Shown: piece after piece, positions 46,125 through 54,552 of the stretch
How positions within the stretch are numbered: the stretch's first letter is position 1
How the letters are laid out: each line of letters opens with the position of its first letter
NCBI GenBank assembly: GCA_020056225.1
Contig: JAGVIE010000061.1
Span: forward strand, 1 to 64,000
Length of the DNA stretch: 64,000 bases
Direction: 5' to 3'
From: Bacteroidota bacterium
Lineage (GTDB): Bacteria > Bacteroidota > Ignavibacteria > UBA10030 > SZUA-254
The notes under the pieces: model-generated
What the model saw: only the letters and a program-made list of their open reading frames with translations
Told to the model about the DNA's origin: nothing
The model's database searches: none
Position numbers and translations under genes: made by a program

Positions 46125-47243
46125 ATGGCAAAGTATAAAATCGCATGGCTCCCCGGGGATGGAATAGGTATTGAAGTTCTTGAAGCTGCAAAGATCGTAT
46201 TAGACAAACTTCACCTCGATGCCGAATATATCCACGGCGATATCGGCTGGGATTTTTGGTGCAAAGAAGGTGATGCGTTTCCACAACGTACAATTGATCT
46301 TCTTAAGAATGTTAATGCAGCAATGTTCGGCGCAATAACTTCCAAACCGGTGAAGGCGGCAGAAGCAGAACTTGTTCCTGAATTGAAAGGGAAAGGGTTG
46401 ATCTATCGTTCTCCAATTGTTAGAATGCGTCAACTGTTCGATCTTTATGTTTGTCTGCGTCCATGCAAGGGTTATCCGGGTAATCCATTAAACTACAAAG
46501 AGGATATCGATCTTGTAGTATTCAGAGAAAACACTGAAGATCTTTATTGTGGCGTGGAATTTTCACCTGTTCCGCCTGAGCTTGCAGAAACATTGTTGCG
46601 TATCTCTAAACCGTTCACCGCTTTCAAAGATTATTCAAGAGATCAGTATGCGATTTCATGTAAGATAAACACGAGGAAAGGTTCAGAGAGAATCATTCGT
46701 GCTGCTTTTGATTTTGCAAAGAAATTTAACCGGAAGAAAGTGACAATCGTTCACAAGGCAAATGTCGTACGTGCAACTGACGGATTGTTCCTCGAAACAG
46801 CGAAAGACGTTGCAAGGAATTATCCCGGTATCGAAATGGACGATGCTAATATCGACGCGATGACAATGTGGTTACTAAAGAATCCTTTCAATTACGATGT
46901 GCTTGTCGCGCCGAATCTTTACGGCGACATTATTTCCGATCTCTGTGCGCAAATGGTTGGTGGTTTGGGATTTGGCTGTTCCGGAAACATCGGCGAAAAG
47001 TTAGCTGTTTTTGAACCAACACACGGCTCGGCGCCAAAGTATGCAGGTCAGTATAAAGTAAATCCGATTGCTACAATTCTCGCTGCAAAGATGATGCTTG
47101 ATTGGCTTGGCGAAAAAGAAATGGGTACTAAACTGGAAAACGCTACCGCTGCCGTCATCAAAGAAGGTAAAGTTCGCACGTACGATATGGGCGGAAGCAA
47201 TAAGACTCTTGATATGGCAAAGGCAATAGCTGAAAAACTCTAA
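46125..47243 (+). CDS. isocitrate/isopropylmalate-family dehydrogenase
   Basis: A beta-decarboxylating dehydrogenase, 372 residues, acting on a 2-hydroxy tri- or dicarboxylic acid. The nucleotide loop starts 'WLPGDGIGIEVLEA'. The substrate region 'RSPIVRMRQLFDLYVCLRP' aligns with that of isocitrate dehydrogenases (Ser and the downstream Arg are kept) but the Asn that follows Ser by two positions is Ile. The cofactor loop 'HGSAPKYAGQ' has the Lys-Tyr pair that in E. coli Icd favours NADP, while the second NADP Arg is not evident. Isocitrate is the most likely substrate; homoisocitrate or an isopropylmalate-like acid is possible given the neighbouring hydro-lyase. AGGA precedes the ATG. Confidence 0.85.
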   Translation: MAKYKIAWLPGDGIGIEVLEAAKIVLDKLHLDAEYIHGDIGWDFWCKEGDAFPQRTIDLLKNVNAAMFGAITSKPVKAAEAELVPELKGKGLIYRSPIVRMRQLFDLYVCLRPCKGYPGNPLNYKEDIDLVVFRENTEDLYCGVEFSPVPPELAETLLRISKPFTAFKDYSRDQYAISCKINTRKGSERIIRAAFDFAKKFNRKKVTIVHKANVVRATDGLFLETAKDVARNYPGIEMDDANIDAMTMWLLKNPFNYDVLVAPNLYGDIISDLCAQMVGGLGFGCSGNIGEKLAVFEPTHGSAPKYAGQYKVNPIATILAAKMMLDWLGEKEMGTKLENATAAVIKEGKVRTYDMGGSNKTLDMAKAIAEKL

Positions 47244-47253
47244 ATCCTAATAT

Positions 47254-47366
47254 CTAAATTCGAAATAAATTCAAAAACCTAAATCTCCAAATTTATACTT
47301 CAAAGGTATTCTATTTTTCGAATTCGGAATTTTGAAATTGTTCAGAATTTAGAACTTCGAATTTAG
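47254..47366. repeat. AT-rich intergenic palindrome
   Basis: A perfect inverted pair CTAAATTCGAA (47254-47264) and TTCGAATTTAG (47356-47366) frames a stretch rich in degenerate TTCGAATT words and is followed by TTTTTATT. It may act as a large-loop terminator or be a spreading AT-rich intergenic repeat. Confidence 0.4.
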
Positions 47367-47400
47367 TTTTTATTATCTATAAATATTCAATAGTTCTAAT

Positions 47401-48306
47401 ATGCAGAAAATTGTCATTCACGAAGTCGGTCTACGCGATGGTTTGCAGATGGAAAAGCAAGTCGTTCCGACTGAGCAAAAGCTGAAATGGATTAATAGAT
47501 TGATCGATGCCGGAGTTGACATTATCCAGGTTGGCTCGTTCGTTCATCCGGAAAAAGTCCCGCAAATGGCTGATACGGATAAACTATTCGCCGAACTCAC
47601 GAAAAACAAGACAGGCAAAGCAATTCTTTCCGGACTTGTCCTAAACGAAAAAGGTTTAGAGCGCGGTGAAAAGTGCGGCGTAGAAATGTACTGCCTGGGA
47701 GTTTCGGCAAGCGAAACACATAGCATGAAGAACACCGGAATGAGCACGACTGAAGCTACCGAGCGGATTATTGCTACTGCGAAGCAGGCGATATCAGCAG
47801 GGAAAAAAGTCCAGGTTTCAGTGCAGTCAGCGTTTGGGTGTGGATTTGAAGGAGTTGTTCCGCACGAACGAGTGCTTGGCATCGTTCAAAAATATCTCGA
47901 TGCCGGGCTGAAAAATATCTCACTTGCCGATACCGCCGGGCACGCGACCCCGGATCAGATTGAAAAATTGTACGATGCAATCTATAAACTTGATAGTTCC
48001 GTTGAAGCCGCTTGCCATTTCCACAACACGTACGGTATGGGACTCGCAAATATCTATGCCGCAATGAAAATTGGGGTGCAGAATTACGAGTCTTCAATTG
48101 CCGGACTTGGCGGCTGTCCGTTTACAAAAGTTGCTGCAGGAAATGTCTGTACGGAAGATTTCATCCACGCACTGCAACGGATGAGATTCCGTAAGGAAAT
48201 TAATTTACTCAAACTGATTGATCTGGCTAAAGAGTTTGCAGGATTTTTCAATCGTGAAATGCCGGGGTTGGTGTATAAATCAGGACCGATCCCGATGAAT
48301 CAATAA
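47401..48306 (+). CDS. HMG-CoA lyase-type enzyme
   Basis: The TIM-barrel lyase, 301 residues, cleaves 3-hydroxy-3-methylglutaryl-CoA to acetyl-CoA and acetoacetate in its typical form. It has the lyase-specific 'EVGLRDGLQMEK' (the synthases read RDGEQ instead), metal His pair in 'AACHFHNTYGMGLAN' and the signature 'SSIAGLGGCPFTKVAAGN' with the loop Cys. Next to a class III CoA-transferase, an alternative substrate such as (R)-citramalyl-CoA, cleaved by an HMGL-like lyase in Chloroflexus, is possible. The CoA-transferase starts 31 bases downstream. Confidence 0.88.
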   Translation: MQKIVIHEVGLRDGLQMEKQVVPTEQKLKWINRLIDAGVDIIQVGSFVHPEKVPQMADTDKLFAELTKNKTGKAILSGLVLNEKGLERGEKCGVEMYCLGVSASETHSMKNTGMSTTEATERIIATAKQAISAGKKVQVSVQSAFGCGFEGVVPHERVLGIVQKYLDAGLKNISLADTAGHATPDQIEKLYDAIYKLDSSVEAACHFHNTYGMGLANIYAAMKIGVQNYESSIAGLGGCPFTKVAAGNVCTEDFIHALQRMRFRKEINLLKLIDLAKEFAGFFNREMPGLVYKSGPIPMNQ

Positions 48307-48337
48307 TTCATTGAATGTTTAAAGGAATTCGATCTGT

Positions 48338-49531
48338 ATGAAATTACTCTCTAATATTCGCGTTCTCGATTTAACAAACGTTTTATCGGGACCATTTGCA
48401 ACACTCCACCTCGCACTTCTCGGTGCCGAGGTAATTAAAATCGAAAACCCAACAGGCGGAGATCTCGCTCGTGCATTGGGGTGTCTCCCTGAGTTGAATA
48501 AAAAACAAATGGGAACGAGTTTCCTCGCGCAGAATGCAAACAAGAAATCTGTAACGCTCAATCTTAAATTTCCTGAGGGAAAAGAAATTTTTAAAAAATT
48601 GGTGAAGACTGCCGACGTGATTGTGGAAAATTTCCGCCCGGATGTTATGGATCGTTTGGGAGTCGGGTATAATGCGTTGAAGGAAATCAATCCAAAAATT
48701 ATTTATTGCGGTATATCAGGATTCGGGAAAGATGGACCCGATGCAATGAAGCCGGCTTACGATCAGATCATCCAAGGGTTGAGTGGTGAGATGGCGATCA
48801 ATGGTGATGAGCGGTTGAGTCCGCTGCGAGCTGGTTTTCCTGTCTGTGATACTGTCGGCGGTTTGAATGCGGCATTTGCAATCATGAGTGCGCTTTATTA
48901 TCGCGAGAGAACAGGTGAAGGTCAGTTTATCGACGTTGCGCTTCTCGATTCAATTATGCCGCTGATGGGCTGGGTTGCTGCGAATCTATTGATCGGCAAA
49001 CAGCAACCGGTGTTAATGGGAAATGATAATTTTACTGCCGCGCCATCGGGTGTCTTCAAAACAAAAGACGGCTACATCAACATCGCCGCGAATAAACAGG
49101 AACAGTGGGAATCTGTTGCGGAAGTGCTGGGTGTTCCCGAATTGAAAGCGGATGCACGCTTTCAGGAACGCGATACGCGGAAGAAGAACCGGAAACTTCT
49201 CACACCATTACTCGAAGCAAAACTTGCTGAGCAGGAAACAAAACATTGGGTTGAAAAACTAAATGCAAATGATGTACCCTCGGGTGATATCCTTTCGCTC
49301 GAAGATGCCCTCAACCAGCCGCAAATCAAACATCGCGAGACTATCAAGTCGGTTCACAGTGAAGGCATCGGCGACTTGAAACTGTTCAATCTAACTGCTA
49401 AGTTTAGTAAGACGCCGGGTAGCATCGATTCACCACCGCCCAAATTGTCGGAACACACTGTTGAGGTTTTAAAGAGCGTTGGGTATAGTGATCAGGAAAT
49501 AGCTGGGTTTAAAGAAAAGAAAATAGTCTAG
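48338..49531 (+). CDS. class III (CaiB/BaiF) CoA-transferase
   Basis: The 397-residue protein begins 'IRVLDLTNVLSGPFATLHLA' and has the catalytic Asp region 'GFGKDGPDAMKPAYDQIIQG' typical of formyl-CoA/succinyl-CoA transferases. 'GQFIDVALLDSIMPLMGW' and 'NFTAAPSGVFKTKDGYINIA' are further family blocks. It would activate a carboxylic acid to its CoA ester, probably from succinyl-CoA or acetyl-CoA, supplying the neighbouring lyase. The donor and acceptor cannot be read from sequence. A decayed copy of its last about 40 codons lies at 50281-50373. Confidence 0.9.
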   Translation: MKLLSNIRVLDLTNVLSGPFATLHLALLGAEVIKIENPTGGDLARALGCLPELNKKQMGTSFLAQNANKKSVTLNLKFPEGKEIFKKLVKTADVIVENFRPDVMDRLGVGYNALKEINPKIIYCGISGFGKDGPDAMKPAYDQIIQGLSGEMAINGDERLSPLRAGFPVCDTVGGLNAAFAIMSALYYRERTGEGQFIDVALLDSIMPLMGWVAANLLIGKQQPVLMGNDNFTAAPSGVFKTKDGYINIAANKQEQWESVAEVLGVPELKADARFQERDTRKKNRKLLTPLLEAKLAEQETKHWVEKLNANDVPSGDILSLEDALNQPQIKHRETIKSVHSEGIGDLKLFNLTAKFSKTPGSIDSPPPKLSEHTVEVLKSVGYSDQEIAGFKEKKIV

Positions 49532-49678
49532 TTTATTGCTCGGTTGTTACCAAGAATTATCTTCATAAGATAATTGGTGAATACATTTTCAAAGATTCGT
49601 GTAATGAATAAATCAAGAATTAATCAGAGCAACAGATTACCTCCATTTGTTAAGCAACCTAAAAATGAACCGTCTGGC

Positions 49679-50278
49679 ATGAAACTTCTCTCAATAATGT
49701 TTACCTTATTACTTATCGGTTGTGCAACAACAAAAATGCCTTCATTGGTAGGCAGTGATGGTGTCGAAAAAATTGCACTTCTTTCAATGCCATTCATATT
49801 ATGCTATGGTTATGAACAATCAGCACCACATGCTTTTGTTGAGTTCGCATTTCAAATAAATGGAGAAATACAATATTTTAGGACTAAAACCACTTGTTCA
49901 GATTTCAATCTGAAAAAAGATGAACATTTAATTTATGGAGAACGTGTTACATTGTTTGGTGATGGTTCACCAACAGCAGTTCGCCGTGAAAACGGAATGT
50001 TATATCAGATTTTGCAAAAAACTCAGATATCGTATTCCTTTGGTGGGTATAGTATTAATGTTTACCAGAATATGGAGCATATTAAAAATCCCCATCCAGA
50101 CCTTGTTATTGAAGAATGTCGCCTTATTATCGATTCAAAAAAACGGGATCATTTTCTATCTATGCAAGCTGCGTTACAAAAGAATTACTTATTATGTAAT
50201 GAATTATCAGATTCTTCAATGTGCATCAAATGTAATGAATGGATCGACAATATTGAAAATGGACGAGTTAATAAGTAA
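49679..50278 (+). CDS. small lipoprotein of unknown function
   Basis: The ATG at 49679 starts a lipoprotein signal with LLIGC (Cys15); upstream in-frame TTG/GTG starts would add 35 polar residues before it and are unlikely. The 199-residue product has no recognised domain; it contains four further Cys near the C-terminus and around residue 70-80 ('KTTCSDFNL', 'LLCNELSDSSMCIKCNEW'). Codon use and AT content differ from the CoA-transferase before it. It is flanked on its right by a remnant of that gene's 3' end, so it appears to be inserted into the CoA-module. Confidence 0.6.
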   Translation: MKLLSIMFTLLLIGCATTKMPSLVGSDGVEKIALLSMPFILCYGYEQSAPHAFVEFAFQINGEIQYFRTKTTCSDFNLKKDEHLIYGERVTLFGDGSPTAVRRENGMLYQILQKTQISYSFGGYSINVYQNMEHIKNPHPDLVIEECRLIIDSKKRDHFLSMQAALQKNYLLCNELSDSSMCIKCNEWIDNIENGRVNK

Positions 50279-50280
50279 AT

Positions 50281-50373
50281 ATTGGAAATGTATAATTTAA
50301 CAGCTAAATTTAAGAAGATGAATGGTACGATTAGGGATAGTGATCAAGAAATAGCAGTATCTTAAGAAAATAA
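50281..50373 (+). pseudogene. decayed copy of the CoA-transferase 3' end
   Basis: The frame starting at 50281 reads like the CoA-transferase C-terminus: 'YNLTAKFKKMNGTI' against 'FNLTAKFSKTPGSI', then 'SDQEIA' against 'SDQEIA', with about 20 codons between the two blocks deleted. Many differences are at third codon positions, so it derives from a once-functional homologous gene rather than a recent copy. It lies directly after the lipoprotein gene. Confidence 0.65.
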
Positions 50374-50375
50374 TC

Positions 50376-50472
50376 TGACCCTCACCCCGTAACCCCTCTC
50401 CCAGGCTTGTCCTGAGCAAAGGCGAAGGATGGGAAAGGGGTGCTTCGCATCAAATGAGCGGGGAGAGGGTCA
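50376..50472. repeat. MITE-like nested palindromic element
   Basis: Terminal inverted repeats TGACCCTCACCCC (50376-50388) and GGGGAGAGGGTCA (50460-50472) match at 12 of 13 positions. Inside them ACCCCTCTCCCA pairs with TGGGAAAGGGGT, and the centre holds a CTTGTCCTGAGC...GCGAAGGA hairpin, a core known from dispersed intergenic repeats in several phyla. No coding capacity. It lies about 40 bases upstream of the hydro-lyase gene and could affect its transcript. Confidence 0.75.
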
Positions 50473-50510
50473 AGCAAGAGAAATAATTAATCAAGGAGAA
50501 TTAGAATTTT

Positions 50511-51800
50511 ATGGGAATGACGCTCGTAGAAAAAATACTGGCAAAGGCGACTGGGCAGGCGGCGGTAAAAGCCGGCGACGTGCTGGAGCCGAAGGTTGAT
50601 CTTGCGATGTCGCATGAGAATGCGGCGTTGGTGATCAATCAATTTTCAGAAATTTATAAAGACACCGGTATCCCGCTGAAAGTTTGGGATCCATCGAAGA
50701 TAGCAATTATATTCGATCATCGTGTTCCCGCTGAAAGCGCGAAGACAGCAACAAACCAGAAGAAAATACGCGACTTTGTAGGTAAACAAGGTGTTACAAA
50801 ATTCCACGACATCCGCGGCGATGAAGGCGGCATCTGCCATCAGGTATTGCCGGAAAACGGTTATGTCATTCCCGGATCGGTGATTGTCGGAACTGATAGC
50901 CATACCACAAGTCATGGTGCACTCGGAACTTTCGCTTTCGGTATCGGTGCAACGGAAATGGCAAGCGTATGGACGCTCGGAACGGTTCTGAATGTTGAAG
51001 TTCCCGGAACAATTAAAGTAAATGTCAAAGGAAAATTCCCTGCTGGTGTTTATCCGAAAGATTTGATTCTTTATTTGATCGGAAAACTCACTGCCGAAGG
51101 TGCGAATTTTAAAGTGCTAGAATTTCATGGCGAGACAATCAAAAACATGAGCACCTCCGGACGCTTAACGCTTTCCAACATGTCGGTAGAAGCGGGCGCG
51201 ACTTCCGGATTAGTGCCACCCGATGAGGAAACTCTCCGATATCTGAAAGAAGAAGCAAGTGTTGACTTCAAAGGTGAATTGTTAAAACCGGATGCTGAAG
51301 CAAAATATGATCAGGTCATAGAGGTCGATGTCACAGCTCTTGAACCACAAATAGCAAAGCCGCACACAGTTGATAATGTAAAACCGATTTCAGAAGTAAA
51401 GAATGTAAAATTAAATCAGATTGTCATTGGTTCTTGCACAAACGGTCGGTTGGATGATTTGGAAGCGGCGGCGAAAATTCTGGAGGGTAAAAAAGTTTCA
51501 AAAGATGTCCGAATGCTTGTTTTTCCGGCATCGTGGAGGATTTATAAAGAGGCGCTCAAGCGCGGTTACATCGCCGATTTAATGGATGCGGGCGCTGTGA
51601 TAATGAATTCAAATTGCGGGTGCTGCTTGGGCGTTCATCAAGGCGCGCTGGCGGATGGCGATGTTTCGCTCTCAACAACTAATCGAAACTTTAAGGGCAG
51701 ACAGGGCAATCCGAATTCCGAAGTGTATCTTTGCTCTGCCGCCGTTGCAGCCGCAAGCGCAATCACAGGTATTATTACAGATCCGAGAGGAGTAAATTAA
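50511..51800 (+). CDS. LeuC-type hydro-lyase large subunit (aconitase superfamily)
   Basis: [4Fe-4S] dehydratase/isomerase large subunit, 429 residues, the size of archaeal-type LeuC/HacA. Cluster cysteines are visible in 'IVIGSCTNGRLDDLEAA' and 'NSNCGCCLGVHQGALADG'; 'VPGSVIVGTDSHTTSHGALG' is the substrate His/Ser block. Annotated relatives are 3-isopropylmalate dehydratase, homoaconitase, archaeal-type aconitase and dimethylmalate dehydratase; sequence alone does not choose. No isopropylmalate synthase or leuB-typical gene is adjacent. GGAG precedes the start by about ten bases. It is one base from its small subunit. Confidence 0.88.
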   Translation: MGMTLVEKILAKATGQAAVKAGDVLEPKVDLAMSHENAALVINQFSEIYKDTGIPLKVWDPSKIAIIFDHRVPAESAKTATNQKKIRDFVGKQGVTKFHDIRGDEGGICHQVLPENGYVIPGSVIVGTDSHTTSHGALGTFAFGIGATEMASVWTLGTVLNVEVPGTIKVNVKGKFPAGVYPKDLILYLIGKLTAEGANFKVLEFHGETIKNMSTSGRLTLSNMSVEAGATSGLVPPDEETLRYLKEEASVDFKGELLKPDAEAKYDQVIEVDVTALEPQIAKPHTVDNVKPISEVKNVKLNQIVIGSCTNGRLDDLEAAAKILEGKKVSKDVRMLVFPASWRIYKEALKRGYIADLMDAGAVIMNSNCGCCLGVHQGALADGDVSLSTTNRNFKGRQGNPNSEVYLCSAAVAAASAITGIITDPRGVN

Positions 51801-51801
51801 T

Positions 51802-52314
51802 ATGTCACAAGAGAAATCAAAAGTTGTTGCGTTAATGCTGAATGATATTTCAACGGATATAATTTATCCCGGCAGATTCATGGCGACAGTTCTTCCAACC
51901 GAAACGCCGCAGTACTGTTTTGCAGATATGACCGAACTGAATAAACGTTTGAAGAACAAAGAAATTCCTCCGAACAGTGTTATCGTTGCCGGCGCTAATT
52001 TCGGATGCGGTTCATCTCGTGAACAAGCAGTTTCAACCATCAAAGGTTACGAAATAGTAATTGTTGCTAAAGGATTTGCAAGAATATTTTTGCAGAATTC
52101 TGTCAACCTTGGTTTAAACACTGTGGTATGTCCGACTATTGAAGCCTCGGAAGGTGATGAACTTGAGATTCTTCAAGACAAAATTGTGAATTTAACTAGT
52201 GGGAAAACCTTTCCGGTTGAACCATTGCCAAAAGCCCGGCAAGTGATTGTCGATGCAGGCGGTTTGATTGCGTATACTAGAAAGAGATTGCTCGAGAAGG
52301 TTGGAAAGAAATAA
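51802..52314 (+). CDS. LeuD-type hydro-lyase small subunit
   Basis: Swivel-domain subunit, 170 residues, that completes the active site of the preceding large subunit. The signature 'ANFGCGSSREQAVSTIKG' is clear. The N-terminal substrate loop after 'DISTDIIYPGR' reads FMAT, where homoaconitases carry YLRT and archaeal isopropylmalate isomerases YLVY-like residues (from memory), so its substrate may differ from both. It starts one base after the large-subunit stop. Confidence 0.88.
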   Translation: MSQEKSKVVALMLNDISTDIIYPGRFMATVLPTETPQYCFADMTELNKRLKNKEIPPNSVIVAGANFGCGSSREQAVSTIKGYEIVIVAKGFARIFLQNSVNLGLNTVVCPTIEASEGDELEILQDKIVNLTSGKTFPVEPLPKARQVIVDAGGLIAYTRKRLLEKVGKK

Positions 52315-52379
52315 TTATTTCTTTCTTTCCTATTCGACATTCATCCTCTATTGATTTAAGATAAGGAGAATCCAACAAG

Positions 52380-54347
52380 ATGAAAAAACGATTCATTATG
52401 GTTGGAATTCTCCTTTTATTTTTTCTCAACCTTAACGGGCAGGAGAAACTATCTGATAATCAAGAGGAGGAAAAAATATTTATTTCGTCGGAAATGCAAC
52501 GGTATGAGAAATTACTCCACTCCAACAGTATTTCGAGTTATTCCAGCGTCTGGTTCGATGTTAGTTACTATAATCTAAATTTATCAATAAACACTAACCC
52601 ACAATACATCAGCGGTATTGTTACCATTGTTGGAATCTGTGGTCAAAATCCCGATACAATGCTCGTGCTCGATTTAATGAATAGTCTGCACATTGATTCA
52701 ATCAAGGTAAACGGCGCAGGAAGTACATTCCGTCAGGAAACGTCATGGTTTCTCATCGATCTTGGTTATTTATTTTCGCTTGGCGATAAATTGACAGTCG
52801 AGATATTTTATGGAGGGATACCGGGCAGTTCTGGTTTTGGAAGTTTTGCGTTCGATTCTCATTCAGGTATCCCCTGGGTATGGTCACTGAGCGAGCCGTA
52901 TGGCGCGCGCGATTGGTGGCCCTGCAAAGATCATCCTTCAGACAAAGCTGACTCGGCAGATATAATTGTAACTTGTGATTCGGTATTCAAGGTTGGTTCG
53001 AATGGAAAACTTATATCTGTGCAGGATAACGGTGACGGGACAAAAACACACCACTGGCAGGAGCGATACCCCATTGCTACTTATCTTATCTCGGTTGCTA
53101 TAACAAACTATGAACAATTTTCAAACTGGTTCTATTACACACCTGCGGATTCAATGGAAGTTCTGAATTATGTTCTCCCAGAACATCTAACTGCCGCGAT
53201 TGAGAATCTTCCGCTTACTATCGGTATGCTGAAAATATTTTCAGACATGTATGGATTGTATCCGTTCATAAATGAAAAATACGGGCATTCTGATTTCAAG
53301 CGAGGCGGCGCCATGGAACATCAGACGATGACGTCGACGACAACCTACTCTGAAACGGTGATCGCTCACGAGCTTGCTCACCAATGGTTTGGAGATATGA
53401 TCACGTGTAAAACATGGCCCGATCTTTGGCTTAACGAGGGATTCGCTCAGTATTCGACTGCATTGTATTTAGAGAAGAAATATAGTGAAAGCGCATATTG
53501 GAACTACATGAGAAATCAATTGAGTAACGCGCGGTTGGCGGTCGGGAGTGTTTATGTGAATGATACTGCCGTAGTGAGAGATCTATTTGACGGCAGATTG
53601 GTTTATTCAAAAGGCGCTTCAGTTCTGCATATGCTTCGTCATGTATTAGGCGACACCGTGTTTTTTAATTCCATGTATGAATACGCAAATCATTCATCTT
53701 TAAAATACGGCAATGCGGAGACAAAAGATTTTAGATCGGTTTGCGAAAATGTCAGCGGAAAAGATCTTGGATATTTTTTTGATGAATGGGTATATGGCGA
53801 GAATTTCCCCCACTATACATTTAGTTGGAAAATCGATCAAGCACAGAATGATAATGTAGTATCGGTTAGTATAGCTCAACCCGCAGGCCGGATAAATCCG
53901 GCTTTCTTCACTATGCCCATAGATATTAAACTGATTGGAAAAGGTTGGGATACAACGGTTACAGTTTTCAATAATTCCTTGGAACAAATCTTTTACATTC
54001 CAGTATCACATGCTATTACAGAAGTTCAATTCGATCCAGGCGAGTGGATCCTTCGCAACATCCTTGAAGAAATATATCCTGCCTTTTCTTTAAGCCAGAA
54101 TTATCCGAACCCGTTCGAAGTGAGCACGCGGATTGACTATTGTGTTCCCAGTAGAACCAGGGTGAAATTGGTGGTATATAATATTCTTGGTCAGGCAGTT
54201 GTAACTCTCTGCGATGAAGTAAAGACGATGGGCAATTATACCGCCTTCTGGAATGCCGCCGGATTACCGGCGGGTGTATATTTTTATAGGCTGCAAACAT
54301 CAAACAAACAAGTTACCGGTAAAATGGTTTTAATTTCGTCCTATTAA
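52380..54347 (+). CDS. secreted M1 metallopeptidase with T9SS C-terminal domain
   Basis: Aminopeptidase-N-like zinc peptidase, 655 residues. It has a signal peptide (about residues 1-21), the zinc site HELAH near residues 330-334 in 'VIAHELAHQWFGDMI' with the third ligand Glu in 'WLNEGFAQYSTAL', and the N-terminal exopeptidase motif region 'KRGGAMEHQTMTS' (GAMEH variant of GAMEN). The last about 85 residues ('LSQNYPNPFEVSTRI' to the end) form a Por secretion-system (type IX) sorting domain, so it is exported across the outer membrane. It is a monocistronic-looking gene with 65 bases before it. GAMEH instead of GAMEN is a variant that may favour aminopeptidase-like or endopeptidase use. Confidence 0.92.
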   Translation: MKKRFIMVGILLLFFLNLNGQEKLSDNQEEEKIFISSEMQRYEKLLHSNSISSYSSVWFDVSYYNLNLSINTNPQYISGIVTIVGICGQNPDTMLVLDLMNSLHIDSIKVNGAGSTFRQETSWFLIDLGYLFSLGDKLTVEIFYGGIPGSSGFGSFAFDSHSGIPWVWSLSEPYGARDWWPCKDHPSDKADSADIIVTCDSVFKVGSNGKLISVQDNGDGTKTHHWQERYPIATYLISVAITNYEQFSNWFYYTPADSMEVLNYVLPEHLTAAIENLPLTIGMLKIFSDMYGLYPFINEKYGHSDFKRGGAMEHQTMTSTTTYSETVIAHELAHQWFGDMITCKTWPDLWLNEGFAQYSTALYLEKKYSESAYWNYMRNQLSNARLAVGSVYVNDTAVVRDLFDGRLVYSKGASVLHMLRHVLGDTVFFNSMYEYANHSSLKYGNAETKDFRSVCENVSGKDLGYFFDEWVYGENFPHYTFSWKIDQAQNDNVVSVSIAQPAGRINPAFFTMPIDIKLIGKGWDTTVTVFNNSLEQIFYIPVSHAITEVQFDPGEWILRNILEEIYPAFSLSQNYPNPFEVSTRIDYCVPSRTRVKLVVYNILGQAVVTLCDEVKTMGNYTAFWNAAGLPAGVYFYRLQTSNKQVTGKMVLISSY

Positions 54348-54552
54348 CTTGTTATCATGTCTGAGAGTTAATACTCAACGAATTTTTCATGCCTGAGAAC
54401 TGTTCAGCACATGAAATTCTCTAAATCAGCAAGTCTTCCGTTTTTATAAGGATTTGGAAGTCAGTTGAAACTTCTAAATAATCGATTTAATTTCTTGCTG
54501 GCACACCAATTGATGTTACATAATACAATCTAAATGTAAGATAGTATTAAAG

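Noticed and set aside
49574-49678. N-terminal extension of the lipoprotein gene
   Set aside because: The TTG/GTG starts would place 35 polar residues before a lipoprotein signal; the ATG at 49679 gives a proper signal with lipobox.
54510-54540. Sigma54 promoter upstream of the hemerythrin-like gene
   Set aside because: TGGCAC with a following TTGAT lacks the essential GC at -12; no activator gene is nearby.
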